A DNA stretch of 64,000 bases from positions 27,800,651-27,864,650 of the forward strand of contig OX387603.1 in assembly GCA_947568835.1 (NCBI GenBank), given 5' to 3'. Within the stretch, counting starts at the first letter, position 1. Every line of letters starts with the position of its first letter. The translations under genes and the position numbers were made by a program. The stretch is from Protonemura montana (taxonomy: Eukaryota; Arthropoda; Insecta; Plecoptera; Nemouridae). The notes beneath the pieces are model-generated. The model was not told the origin of the DNA, did no database searches, and worked only from the letters and a program-made list of their open reading frames with translations. This document shows positions 1-11,379 of the stretch, one piece after another.

Positions 1-3000
1 AGCGAGAACTGCCTGGAAGTCTGTAGACTGCTTCTTCGTGCCTATTCGCGGTCTTGTCAACCTTGCCGATGACAGCCTTCGAGGCTTCAGGAGCCTTGCT
101 GGCGACAATCTTAACGGATTTAGGAGCCGTGCTGGCTGCAGCCTTCTTGGATCCAAGAAGCGACCTTGCGAACGTCGGGTTCCGAACTCTGTCAACAGAA
201 AAGCTGGTTATAAGATATTTATTCACACAAATTAATCCCAGGTTTTAAATATCCGTGGATATGTAATCGAGTGGCACAGAAGGAAACGTAGACTCATGTA
301 TGGACCGCAATTTGGACAAAACTGTGCTGAATCAGCATATTCGAGGATGAGCACCCAATCAACGAACCTTGGTTTTGATTTAGATTGGTTTTCGATCGAA
401 CTCCAGAAGTCCTTTGCAATTTGACGAGCGCTGAGTTTGACTTCTGTCCGTAGAGAGGCAGCATGGTGAGAATACGTCTCACAAATGTAGGGATGTGGCT
501 GGTGGCAATCGTCCCATTGATAGCTGTCTCCGTAGTAGTCTGCTTGCAAATATCCACAAGACTTACGGTGCCCGCCCTCAACTGGAAACCATATATGTTC
601 ATTAGTAATTTGGCGAAGAAGTGTTTGTGGTCTATCTTTTGTTGCAAGGGACTTAAACAAGTTATCCATGGGTTGTGCCCAGGCTCTGAACTAAATCAAC
701 TATATATCTACATTATAATTTTTGCCAGCTTTATTTAGTACTAATATTTTCTATTTTGTAGGAGTAATCAATTGAAAACTAACAGTAAAAGAAGTCCGTC
801 ACGAAGCTGTCTGCCTTTTAACTGAATGGGGCTTGAGCCAAATCAAAATCATTTCACTAACTTTATCAGTAAATTTTTTTGGAAACATATTCCTATCGGT
901 TGGTTTATGTTTGAAACATTGTATTTGAATCCGGCTTTGATCGTAAAAAGTACTGCGCCAAGCAGTTTTATTTTGCCGCTTGAGAAGAATCAACTTCGAG
1001 ATCCCACCGAGTAAACAATTTGACTTGGATTAATTGATTACTTCTAATCAGGGGCGTAGGAACTTTTTTTTAGTGGGGGGGTCTGACATAAATTAACATG
1101 GGTACCTATAGGCTATCGTGCCGAAAGGAAAAAAATTTGGATAAATCTACGCGATTGCGGTAAATTTGAGGCCTTTATAGAATGGGTTGTTCAGAACTGC
1201 ATTTTTGTATGATCACGATTGATTTATTCTTCAAGAGAGTTACGTTTGAAAATTCTAAAATCCCATTTACTTATTGTTTATCTTAAAAACTAATGAATCA
1301 CTTAGCGCACTTTCAGCAACAGTGATAATCTAAAAAATGGCTCCACACATCACATGACAACCACTGAACAGTCAAAATCGAATAATACTATAACAACTGT
1401 CTATTATTTTTGCTACAATAACACTAAATGCAAGACGCGCGGCGTCGATCTTACCAATTGGCGACACTGGAGGGATGTTGTAAGGCACTAAATGCTGCTC
1501 GCCAAATTCCAATTGTTTTTTATTTAATTTCGAATTCTGCGCGAATGAGTTCGACCGAAACCGGCGGAGACGGGTTTGTCTCGGTTTTGTCGGGGAGGGT
1601 AATTCGGATAAGTTTCCATGGCCGATATGCTGTTGGTGTGGATGCCTGTTGAGTGCCTGTGCTCGGCCAGTTTTCGGCCACGTGTCTTATTGATTTGCAC
1701 ACAGTGCACTTTGATGATGATTCATCGCTTGCGGCCTTGGGGTTATCAGGGCACATTCGGGCGATGTGCCGATCGGAATGGCACACATAGCAAGTAATAT
1801 TGCGTCTAGTTCGACCCATCTTATTCTTCTCGCATCAAAGTATCAAACGCAACTAAAAAAATATGAGCAGGAATGGTGGTACTCGTATGTACCCTGCCAG
1901 CAAAAATTTGAGGGAACCGAATTCTTGGGTAGCTAGATCATTTTGTTTGAAGCAGATATTTTGCCGACACTATTTTCGGTAAATTTCCCAGACAAAAACA
2001 AAGTATGGTAGCACTAGCCATCATGCACTATGCAATCAAGGTATAATGCTTCGCAAATCTGAATCCCGACAAACAGCCCGATACCATAGTTATCGGAATT
2101 GGGACTCATAGTTTCAAATTTCTCATTTAACTAATACCTACCATAATAAATATAATAAATACTAACGTTATGGTCAATCACGGACACGATCCAATTCAGT
2201 GACCCCCGGGGGCAATAAACTGGCGTGACCCCCCCACTGGGGGGGTCAAGCCAACATGTGGGGGGGGGGGGGGGGGAGTTTCCCCCCTATCCCCCCCCCT
2301 TCCTACGCCCCTGCTTCTAATCAAACAAACATATGGCAAGTTATTATTATAAAAAAAACCAAGCTGAAATTTAGCTTTAGATTGTTTTGATGCAAAGTAA
2401 ACAAACTTGGTTGAATCCATCAACATGGCAGAGCCTTTCGTTCAAAATTGGAGCCAGAATATCTTGATAACGCTCACCATTCGATTTGCGCCAGTTGATC
2501 CAGGGCAAAAGGGTTGGGTAGAAGATCGCCATTACTGCGTGGAGCTCCACGGAATGCTCGGGACTGTACAATGAGCCTCCTTCCGCTTCGCAAGCCGCTG
2601 ACGCATCGCGCCAAGACGCCCAGACCAAGAAGTACTTGAGCTTCGAGTCGGCACTCTCGAAGAACGACAAGTACCCTGAAGCAAGTCACAACTGCATGTT
2701 AAAAATGCATGGCTTGTTTCCATTCCTTACCAATTTGTTGTTAGTTAAAGAAGATAGCAAAATATATTTAGATGTAGGTAATCATTTTCCTATGGGTTGA
2801 TTGGGGGGACCTGCTCATAAACACCCATACACCCCCCCCCCCACCCTCATAAACCCTCCCACCCCCACCCCCCTCCCGTTATGTGAAAAGACATATATTT
2901 ACAGTCAATGTACACTCAATTTCGGCGCGAAGGAAATCACTGACTCAGTGGTTAATTTGTATTGAAAAAGATGCGTACGCTGTTTTGCGCCAAAAGGCGA

Positions 3001-6000
3001 AAACATTGAAATAATTTCTATACTCTCGCTATGCTTTGTCGGCGCTGCCTGACAAAGGGTAGCGTTGCCTGGGCTTCGTTAAGCTAAGCCTTGCCATCGC
3101 TATGCGTAGTCATAATTATGAGGAATTCATTTATTTGAGAATTTATTTTGTAGATTGATAAGATTCTGTGACTATACCTTCGTTCTGCTGAATGCCATTT
3201 CCAAATAAAATATTCTCCAACACGTAAAAATTACATGTGTTTCTTGAATTCAAATTTAGAGTAGACCAAACTTTTCCCGGAATGAGTGATCGACGTAAAC
3301 TATTGCAAGAAGAGTTGGGTACGCGGCGCTTACGTGAGCGTACGCACAAAATAACCACTGGCGTACTGTTATGGATTGCAGTTAAACTGGATAAAACCCA
3401 GAAGAAACTGGTAGGGGGCCTGCATGGACCTTCTTTAAGGAGGTACGTACAAAACTCATGGCCGGCAAACAAACCTAATGTACAAATAATTTCATTGACT
3501 AACTCACTTTAATTTAATAGAAAAAATGCTATTAATTGGTAAAAGCTTACCATGCGGTATGTAAGTGATGTCGTCAGCGATGACATTGCTGATGAATTGC
3601 GCGAGCTGCCGCGTGTACTGGTAGTACTGCGTCAGGCCGATGTACCCGAGTTTACGGTCGGTGAACGTGAAACGTTGTTCGTCCCTCAGGTTTTGAACAT
3701 TACCGTGCCTCAGAGTCAAGTTGGTGTTCAACGCTGCGCTCTCCAGAAGATTGGCGTTCATAAAGCTGGGGACAAAATTGTACGCCTTAATTGGAGGAGT
3801 CGGGTTAAGAACCGGATACTGGATGCTGGTCCTACGTTTCAACCGCAGTTGAATCAGAACCTTTGTCTGAACCTTTAAAGTTGGCCTTAGAAATGGAAGT
3901 AACTTAACTGTAGCAGGTAAATGAAGAATGTTTTTGAAAATGTGCGAAGACTTCAGGAACTTGTATCACCAGTCTTGATGAAAATCGGTCATCACTTTGT
4001 AGATTAGGGGTTTGATAACAATTATTTTGGTAAATAAGTAGATTCTTTGAGTTGGTTCGTTTAGAGATATGTAAAATATTTTCACTTCTTCAGTGTCCAG
4101 CCAGATCTTCATTCCTGAAAGGGGTATTTACCCTTCAAAAATTTTTACCATAGATTTGTAACTGTAGTGTGAATTGAAATTGATCGATTTAAAAGAATTT
4201 TCTGAAAATATAGATTTGCAATTAATTATTTGAGATTTCTGGCTTTTCGCGCGTCGCGATCTATAAGCTGAGTATGATTCTCTTGTAGAATACTGTCTTT
4301 CCCTGTGGGTGCTCCGTTGGCCAAAGTCGCCAAAAGTTTCTTCCCTAATTCTCCCTGCCGAACGCTGTCGCTGCCGCTCAGTACGGCACTGCACGAAAAT
4401 ATGCAACATGCTAATTACATACCTGCGATAGTTCGCTTACCATGACTAAACGAATAATCCTATCATAAAGCCAAATTATTTCTTCTCAGAGGAAGGATCG
4501 AGGACTTTGCTCAAATTATTTGAATTTTATCTGATGAGAGGTTTGTCTAGGTGCTAGGGGTCGAAAAAGCACTACGGGTTATTTCTTATGAGAGTTTGTG
4601 ATTTAAGCACCCAAGCCGAAAAACGCGGACTTTGGCAATTTCTGCACGGACGGCCGTGGACACATGAGTTTATTTTCATAAACCAAATGCTATTATCAAA
4701 TCTTCCAAATCTATGGTAAACATTATTTTGAAGGGTAAATGTCCCTTTAAAAGATGAGTTTCGAGGACACAGTGAAATAATCCTCACGGCGTTTACCTGT
4801 GGTCAGTGATATTAATCGAGTTTAAAAAGTTTTGCAGAAGGTTCGTCCCGTTGATGAAGCTCTCTGGCTTTTCGATCTCTCGGCCATCTACAGCGGCCGT
4901 CAGCGCCAGCAGCGCCAACGCGCTCAGCGCTATCTGTGAACAGGAACCTTCAAATTTTAGTCTTGAGCTTTTTTGGAAGTGCCGAGCCGTCGTCAGCCTA
5001 AATCAGCGCCACTTTGAATTTAGCGTCAGAAAAATTAAACACATCAAACGCACTTAACAACAACTTAACTACAACAAAACTTAAAACAAATTGGTCAATT
5101 GCTACGCTCGTTAATACTAAACCCATATTGTAGTGTGTCGAACATTTGAATACGAAAAGATAATAATTATTCCGCGGTTGTTCCTTCCTACCGATATGAT
5201 CATAAAATCATTGCTGAAAGGGACAATTGCCATTATAATAACAGAGGGTTGATGGAGGGATTGCAGTATCTGTAATTTGATAATGAGGTTTGAGGGATTT
5301 CCTTTATGGACTTTGTTCGTCTTTCTTGTCAACCTCTTTAAAGCCTAGATTAACGGAGGAATTCTATTGTTTGAGTTGTACTTTCCTTGGGAAGGAAAAT
5401 TATACCCGCTGGTCTCTGAATGTTCTTGGGGGTCACCAGCTTAACGTCCCTTCCGAAGGATGGTACAGCGCGAACAACAGGATTCCTCCACAAAGCCATG
5501 CTATCGAGAGATTGAAGCAGGGCGAATGAAGTTGACCATTTGTATGATGGCCACTCATCTGATAACTGACCCAGCGCAGTGTTGCTTAACTTTGGTGTAA
5601 TCACGAGAACCTGTGTTCCCAACTCGCGAAACTATTGGAATTTGGTAGGAATGTGTAGTTCTCATAAATCAAGTCCTCGGGAATTAATTCTCCCATTAAA
5701 ATATACCCCTAGGTCACTTAAAGTCTTTTGATGTATTCTATTATTTCGCAACGCAAAGATTTCACGAAACGCTATGAAATATTTCTTTTCTATGAGTACT
5801 GAACGGTTTGGCTTAATGGAAACACTGGTTCTCGTGAGATCACCGACGTTAAGCAACACTGTGCTGAGTCAGGTATTGGATGGGTGACCATCATACACAT
5901 GACCAGTTCTATTGGGGAGAGAGGTTGGAGGGGTGAAAGTTAAGCAACACTGCGTTGGGTCAGGTATTGGATGGGTGACCATCATACACATGACCAGTTC

Positions 6001-7057
6001 TATTGGGGAGAGAGGTTGGAGGGGTGAAAGTTAAGCAACACTGCGCTGAGTCAGGTATTGGATGGGTGACCATTATACACATGACCAGTTCTATTCGGGA
6101 GAGAGGTTGGAGGGATGAAAGTTAAGCAACACTGCGCTGAGTCAGGTATTGGATGGGTGACCATCATACACATGACCAGTTCTGTTCGGGAGAGAGGTTG
6201 GAGGGATGAAAGTTAAGCAACACTGCGCTGAGTCAGGTATTGGATGGGTGACCATCATACACATGACCAGTTCTGTTTGGGAGAGAGGTTAGAGGAATGA
6301 AAGTTACTATAGCAACTTCACTCGCCTTGCTTATCAACCTCTCGACAGCATGGATTTGTGGAGGAATTCTTCTGCTCGCCTTGTACCGTTCTTTCGGAAG
6401 TGACGTTAAGCCGGTGGTCCCGGTGCTCTATGACAGATATTGGCTACGTGCCGGCACCTGGATTTCCCTTCTCCCTTCTAGGCTAGGTTAGGTTCACAAT
6501 CATCCGCTCATTGACCGACGTCTTTAAACCAGTGCCGCATGACCAGATGTCAAAACAGTGCGTCGTTAAACCCTAATAATCAATCAATAAATTTTCTCTG
6601 AGTGATTAAATCGAATTACTAACTTCTTCGAAATTCAATAGATAACTTACACTTTAAAATGTTTGAAGTTATTGTAGCGACTTGGTGCGTATTTTATACG
6701 CAAGAGGGACATTTTGAGGCTAAAATGTAAACAGATTGACAACAACCGACTTCAAAGAATCAATCTAAGTGACTGACTGGGTTCCCAACATCCTAGTCTA
6801 ATCTGTCCTTGGTACTGTTGATTATAACCTCACAAAGTTATCCTTGATCAATGAGACCAATGATCCTGACCACCCCTAGAAAATTTCAGTCTCTTGAAAA
6901 GAATCAAACATGCTCAAAACGGACTCGTACCACGACCCAATTGCATCCTAGTATGCCAATTGTCAACCCAATTGTCAATCTCCTGCCCAATCTGGCGTGA
7001 TGATTCGCAAAAATAAATTGAAGATTTTGGCAAACTCACCTTCCTCCAACCGTCCAT
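1..7057 (-). CDS. Secreted double-CTLD gene, copy A, cut by the left edge
   Basis: Paralog of the gene at 25,790-33,272, same strand, about 28 kb away. Visible exons: 7057-7040 (ATG, MDGWRK), 4933-4797 (signal peptide and N-terminus), 3765-3551 (helical domain), 2675-2478 (CTLD1 first half), 581-476 (CTLD1 second half), 188 to the edge (linker). All complete internal exons have the same length as in copy B (137, 215, 198, 106), every splice site is kept and no stop is seen, so this copy may be functional. Differences are mostly substitutions (for example SxAACEAEGG for SEACEAEGG, LYSPE for LYTPE). CTLD2, stalk and tail must lie left of the window. Introns carry a hAT element (1049-2313) and a 5S-SINE (5798-6591) not present in copy B. 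Confidence 0.75.
1049..2313. mobile_element. hAT-type DNA transposon, 1,265 bp, intron of copy A
   Basis: Ends CAGGGGCGTAGGAA and TTCCTACGCCCCTG form perfect 14-bp terminal inverted repeats. They are flanked by the 8-bp duplication CTTCTAAT (1041-1048 and 2314-2321), the hAT hallmark. Copy B and the inverted copy have the empty site. No transposase is seen. It carries G tracts near its right end and a zinc-knuckle ORF. Confidence 0.9.
1520..1819 (-). pseudogene. Double CCHC zinc-knuckle ORF inside the hAT element
   Basis: A 99-residue frame with CYVCHSDRHIARMC (CX2CX4HX4C) and a second knuckle CTVCKSIRHVAENW, in which the final Cys is Trp. Paired CCHC knuckles are typical of retroelement Gag or ORF1 proteins, not hAT transposases, so it looks like captured retroelement sequence. 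Expression unknown. Confidence 0.5.
5345..5645 (-). mobile_element. 5S-SINE, older copy shared by all locus duplicates
   Basis: Minus strand: TCTCGTGATTACACCAAAGT, then GTTAAGCAACACTGCGCTGG, then the SINE body. The same insertion is found at 32,380-32,660 and 8,455-8,745, so it predates the duplications. Confidence 0.75.
5798..6591 (+). mobile_element. 5S-rRNA-derived SINE with five tandem 5S heads
   Basis: Flanked by near-perfect 12-bp target duplications TTTTCTATGAGT (5786-5797) and TTTTCTCTGAGT (6592-6603). Copy B (about 32,805-32,822) and the inverted copy have the empty site. The head TTCTCGTGAGATCACCGACG, GTTAAGCAAC and TTGGATGGGTGACC matches the internal promoter half of 5S rRNA. A 91-bp unit repeats five times (starts 5848, 5939, 6030, 6121, 6212), then comes the common SINE body and an AATCAATCAATAAA tail. 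Confidence 0.85.
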
Positions 7058-7094
7058 CCTGCGAACTGCTGGCTGGTCGTTCCTCTCCCTCTTC

Positions 7095-7101
7095 ATTTAT
7101 A
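7095..7101 (-). promoter_or_regulatory. TATA box of copy A gene
   Basis: TATAAAT on the minus strand, 38 bases upstream of the ATG at 7057, the same spacing as in copy B. Confidence 0.6.
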
Positions 7102-7184
7102 CTCTCCGGGCCAGGGTCGTTTGGTCACTGACCGGGCCAAATTCTTCGTGACCAAAATATACAATAAGACGCCTTAACCGTCGC

Positions 7185-7345
7185 TCGTTTCGCTCCACGC
7201 AAAGGAGCGGACACTCGCCGTCGCCCTCTGTGCTGGACATTCCGTGACAGGGCGCTTGTTTCGCTACACGCAAAGGAGCGGCACTCGCCGTCGCCCTCTG
7301 TGCTGGACATTCCGTGACAGGGTGCTTGTTTCGCTCCACGCAAAG
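7185..7345. repeat. 70-bp promoter-proximal minisatellite, about 2.3 units (copy A)
   Basis: The CACGC core recurs at 7196, 7267 and 7337. It is the same unit as at 33,400-33,840 but contracted relative to copy B (or expanded there). Confidence 0.85.
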
Positions 7346-8104
7346 AAATCGTGTTTGAATCTTTGTTGAGAGCGAACATAGTTTTGGTCCAGGTAACTTA
7401 TTTTCAAAGAATCTGCAAGCCTGGACATTAAAGACGGCGATTATTTCAAGCGATAATGTCTTAAAATACGAGACTCCCCTGCTATTCAAAGCCGAAAAAC
7501 TCGTTTTGCTTTGGTGCCGGTCGCAATTGGCGGTCGCCCGGAAACCAGTCTCCGGGTCACCATCTTATAATGCAGTCAATAAAGCAACAATTCCCCGAAC
7601 CATGTGTTTTTTCTTACGGGACTAAAAGAGAGGCCCTCGCAGACTACAGTTCAATGATCTGGATGAACTCTGAATTGTGGTTGTTGCACCGGCGCCTCTG
7701 ACTGCAAACGCTTTTGGCGGTGCAACTTTTATACAAAATCTGAACATTTTTGTATAGTTTGAAGTGTTGTAAAACGATTTATCTGATTTTGCTAAAAAAC
7801 GCAGTGGATATAACACAAAATTGCGCTCTGCCAATTTCGTTCAAATCAGGTCAGGGCACTAGAGCGCAACAAAATGCGAAAAAACCAAAAAAAAACACAC
7901 ACACACAAATTATTTTTTTCTAGAGTTAGTGAAGTTTTAACTTTTAATCCGCTCTCTACGCTCATCATAAATGTCACCAATGGATGATAGGGTGATTATG
8001 AGGCAGGTGATAACTAAAGTTAAAACTTTGAAAAACGATTAACAGCAGTAGGGTATAAACACCGGTTCAGTCAGTCACTAAAATAATCTAAATTAATAAA
8101 CATC

Positions 8105-9690
8105 AGGAACCCAGTCAGTCCCCTTGATTGATCCTTTGAATTCGGTTGTTGTCAATCTGTTTAACATTTTAACCTCAAAATGCCCCTCTTGCATATTAAA
8201 TACGCATTAAGTCGCAAAAATTTCTTCAAACATTTTAAAGTGTAAGTTATCTATTGAACTTTGAAGAAGTAAGTAATTCGATAGAATCACTCATTGAAAA
8301 GAAGAAGTTCATAGCGTTTCATGAAATCTTTGCGTTGCGAAATAATAGAATATATCAAAACACTTTCAGCGGCCTAGGAGTAATTTTTAATGAGAGAATT
8401 GATTCCCGAGGACTTGATTTATGAGAACCACACATTCCCACCCAATTCCAATAGTTTCGCGAGTTGGGAACACAGGTTCTCGTGATTACACCAAAGTTAA
8501 GCAACACTGCGCTGGGTCAGTTTTCAGATGAGTGGCCATCATACAAATGGTCAACTTCATTCGCCCTGCTTCAATCTCTCGACAGCATGGCTTTGTGGAG
8601 GAATCCTGTTGTTCGCGCTGTAGCGTCCTTCGGAAGATACGTTAAGCTGGTGACCCCCAAGAACATTCAGAGACCAGCGGGTATAATTTTCCTTCCCAAG
8701 GAAAGTACAACTCAAACAATAGAATTCCTCCGTTAATCTAGGCTTTTAAGTGGTTGACAAGAAAGACGAACAAAGTCCGTAACGGATATCCCTCAAACCT
8801 CATTATCAAATTACAGATACTGCAATCCCTCCATCAACCCTCTGTTATTATAATGGCAATTGTCCCTTTCAGCACTGATTACATGATCATATCGGTAGGA
8901 AGGAACAACCACTGAACAATTGTTACCTTTTCATATTCAAATGTTCGACACACTACAATATGGGTTAAGTATTAACGAGCGTAGCAATTGACTAATTTGT
9001 TTTAAGTTTTGTTGAGTGCGTTTGATGTGTTTAATTTTTCTGACGCTAAATTAAAAGTGGCGCTGATTTAGGCTGACGACGGCTCGGCACTTCCAAAAAA
9101 GCTCAAGACTAAAATTTGAATGTTCCTGTTCACAGATAGCGCTGAGCGCGTTGGCGCTGCTGGCGCTGACGGCCGCTGTAGATGGCCGAGAGATCGAAAA
9201 GCCAGAGAGCTTCATCAACGGGACGAACCTTCTGCAAAACTTTTTAAACTCGATCAATATCACTGACCACAGGTACACGCCGTGAGGATTATTTCACTGT
9301 GTCCTCGAAACTCATCTTTTAAGGAAAGAAGATCGGGCTAGACACTGAAGAGTTGAGAATATTTTACATATCTTTAAACGAACCAACTCAAACAATCTAC
9401 TTATTATAAACCCCTTATTTAAAAAGTGATGACCGATTTTCATCAAGCTTGGTACTTCCTGAAGACTTCCTAAGACTTCCTGAAGACTTAGGATATTTTC
9501 AAAAATACTCTTATTTCACCTGCTACAGTTAGGTTACTTCATTTCTAAGGCCAACTTTAAAGGTTCAGACAAAGGTTCTGATCCAACTGCGGTTGAAACG
9601 TAGGACCAGCATCCAGTATCCGGTTCTTAATCCGACCCCTCCAATTAAGGCGTACAATTTTGTCCCCAGCTTTCTGAACGCCAAATGTTT
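8105..9690 (+). pseudogene. Inverted partial copy of the double-CTLD locus, 5' part
   Basis: This stretch is the reverse complement of about 3,750-6,790 minus the SINE of copy A. It includes intron 1 with its old 5S-SINE, the complete 137-bp exon 2 equivalent (9136-9272, with intact acceptor and donor), and part of intron 2. Homology stops just inside the helical exon at about 9,685. The ATG exon is missing, so the copy is dead or needs another promoter. Confidence 0.85.
8455..8745 (+). mobile_element. 5S-SINE in the inverted locus copy
   Basis: Reverse-oriented counterpart of the insertion at 5,345-5,645; the head GTTAAGCAACACTGCGCTGG begins at about 8,498. Confidence 0.75.
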
Positions 9691-10440
9691 TAATTTAATT
9701 TAGTAAGTTTAGTGTCATTTTGGTCAGGTGTGACTTGTGACAGTCAGAGGTTTGTGTACAAAAAAAAGTAGCAAATTGGCTCAATACATCATTTGCAGTT
9801 TAAAAATTCACTTGTCAATGAGATAATATTTGACATTGTTTCTAAAGTCATGATAGTTCTGAGAAGCTTTTACAAGTATGCCCCACGCAGCGCATTAAAA
9901 TGTTTTCTGCCATCTTCCAGTGGTCCCTTTGATACATTTACAGTAGTCCAGGTCAGCAGGCCAATGTGACGTCCGGTGCCCTCCACGAATAGGTGTCTAG
10001 ATTTATGAATATACAAAATTGTACAATAGATGTATATACAAGGAAGAGTCATAACTTTTAATTTTGTAAAGTGTGGTCTGAACGAGGCCTTGTAGAACAC
10101 GACGGCACATGGCTGGCCCCCGCCATGAACCGGATGGCTTTCTTCTGCAGTATGAAGAGGATCTTCAAGTGTCGGTAGGCACCCCAAAGGATATTATAAC
10201 CATTCTGTAGGTGTGACTGAATGTGTGCGAAGTAAACCTATTTCGCCACTCCAGTGTCTTAAATCGCTACTAAACGTGTTATGAGGTAACACCTGGGCTA
10301 TTCTGGATGCCACATAGATTATTTGGTTCGCCCAGTGGTTGCTTCTTGAGCTTCTTGGATACTCTTTCCCTCCATTCTGATCAGTGGGCTGCTTGGTGTT
10401 CTCTCTCTCGTCGGTATATTGAATTGCATAAATACTGTCT
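9690..10440 (-). mobile_element. LINE fragment, reverse transcriptase C-terminal part
   Basis: Minus-strand broken frames give NILWGAYRHLKILFILQKKA and IRFMAG, the conserved YxxxxWG...LQKxAIR block after the RT domain of Jockey/CR1-type LINEs. Several stops; inactive. Confidence 0.6.
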
Positions 10441-11350
10441 TCGTAACGTTCAATGTAAGCTCATTACTTCAGCAATTACTTGAAACCTTTTCATCAACCC
10501 GCACAAATCAACTGCATTACAATTCTCTACCAAACGCAGACAAATAAATGACAAACTACAAATTCTTATATAAGAAAAAGAAGTACCGATTGCAGACGAA
10601 ACAAAATTCCTGGGTTTTATCTTGGATAACGTCCTGGACTGGGATCCACATGTCAACGCCCTAGCAAAGAAATAAGCAGCAGCATGCTTTCTAGTTAAGA
10701 AGATTATGGAGGTGTCACATAAAAAAATAGCGCTAGCGGTATATTACGCACACGTTCAATCCAACCTACAATACGGGGTCATCCTTTGGGGAGGTTCAAA
10801 TCGCACAAACAGACTTTTTAGGCTGCAAAAAACGGGCTATAAAATATCTAGTTCACGCCAGCCTAAACCCATGTGCTGACATATTCTACAAAGACACTTG
10901 TGTAACGCACTTCAAGAAACTAAACATGTTAACCCTACCATGCTTGTAGATTTATAATATTACTTTATAAACATATAAGACAATTAAATCTAAAATCTGA
11001 GGATGAATATATTTTCGGCACTAGGGCAGCTCAGATGGGTAAACTAAAACTATTCAAGTTGCAATCATCGGGCAGACACACAACACAGGCAGCCATCAAG
11101 TTACACAATGCATTACCTCTGTGTGTCAAACCAATTACCTATAGCACAAAAACAAATGGTAAGCACCAGAAACGTCAACAATAAAATTGAAAGCCTGCCT
11201 TGAAGACAAATGCTACTACAAGATAAAGGATTACTGTCCAAACTTTTAATGTATCATTTTTTAACGTATAATTTCGAATGTATCCAAAATACTGTATATA
11301 TTTATAACACCTGACGTGCCAATATCAAATTGTATGATGATTAATCTGGT
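10440..11350 (+). mobile_element. LINE 3' fragment with A tail
   Basis: Plus-strand frames read ADETKFLGFILDNVLDWDPH, then YYAHVQSNLQYGVILWGGSN, then RLFRLQKT, the RT thumb region of a Jockey/CR1-like LINE, ending near an A run at about 11,348. Its 3' end GACGTGCCAATATCA recurs at about 43,930. Multiple stops. Confidence 0.65.
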
Positions 11351-11379
11351 ATTAAAAAAAAAATATATATTACTTTTGC

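Noticed and set aside
4806-5057. Plus-strand ORF of 83 residues (and equivalents at 31,658 and, on minus, 9,051)
   Set aside because: Antisense shadow of the conserved signal-peptide exon; splice sites and phases support the opposite strand.
5848-6300. Genuine 5S rRNA gene cluster
   Set aside because: Only the 3' half of 5S is present, the units diverge from 5S, and the block sits within a SINE insertion with target duplications.
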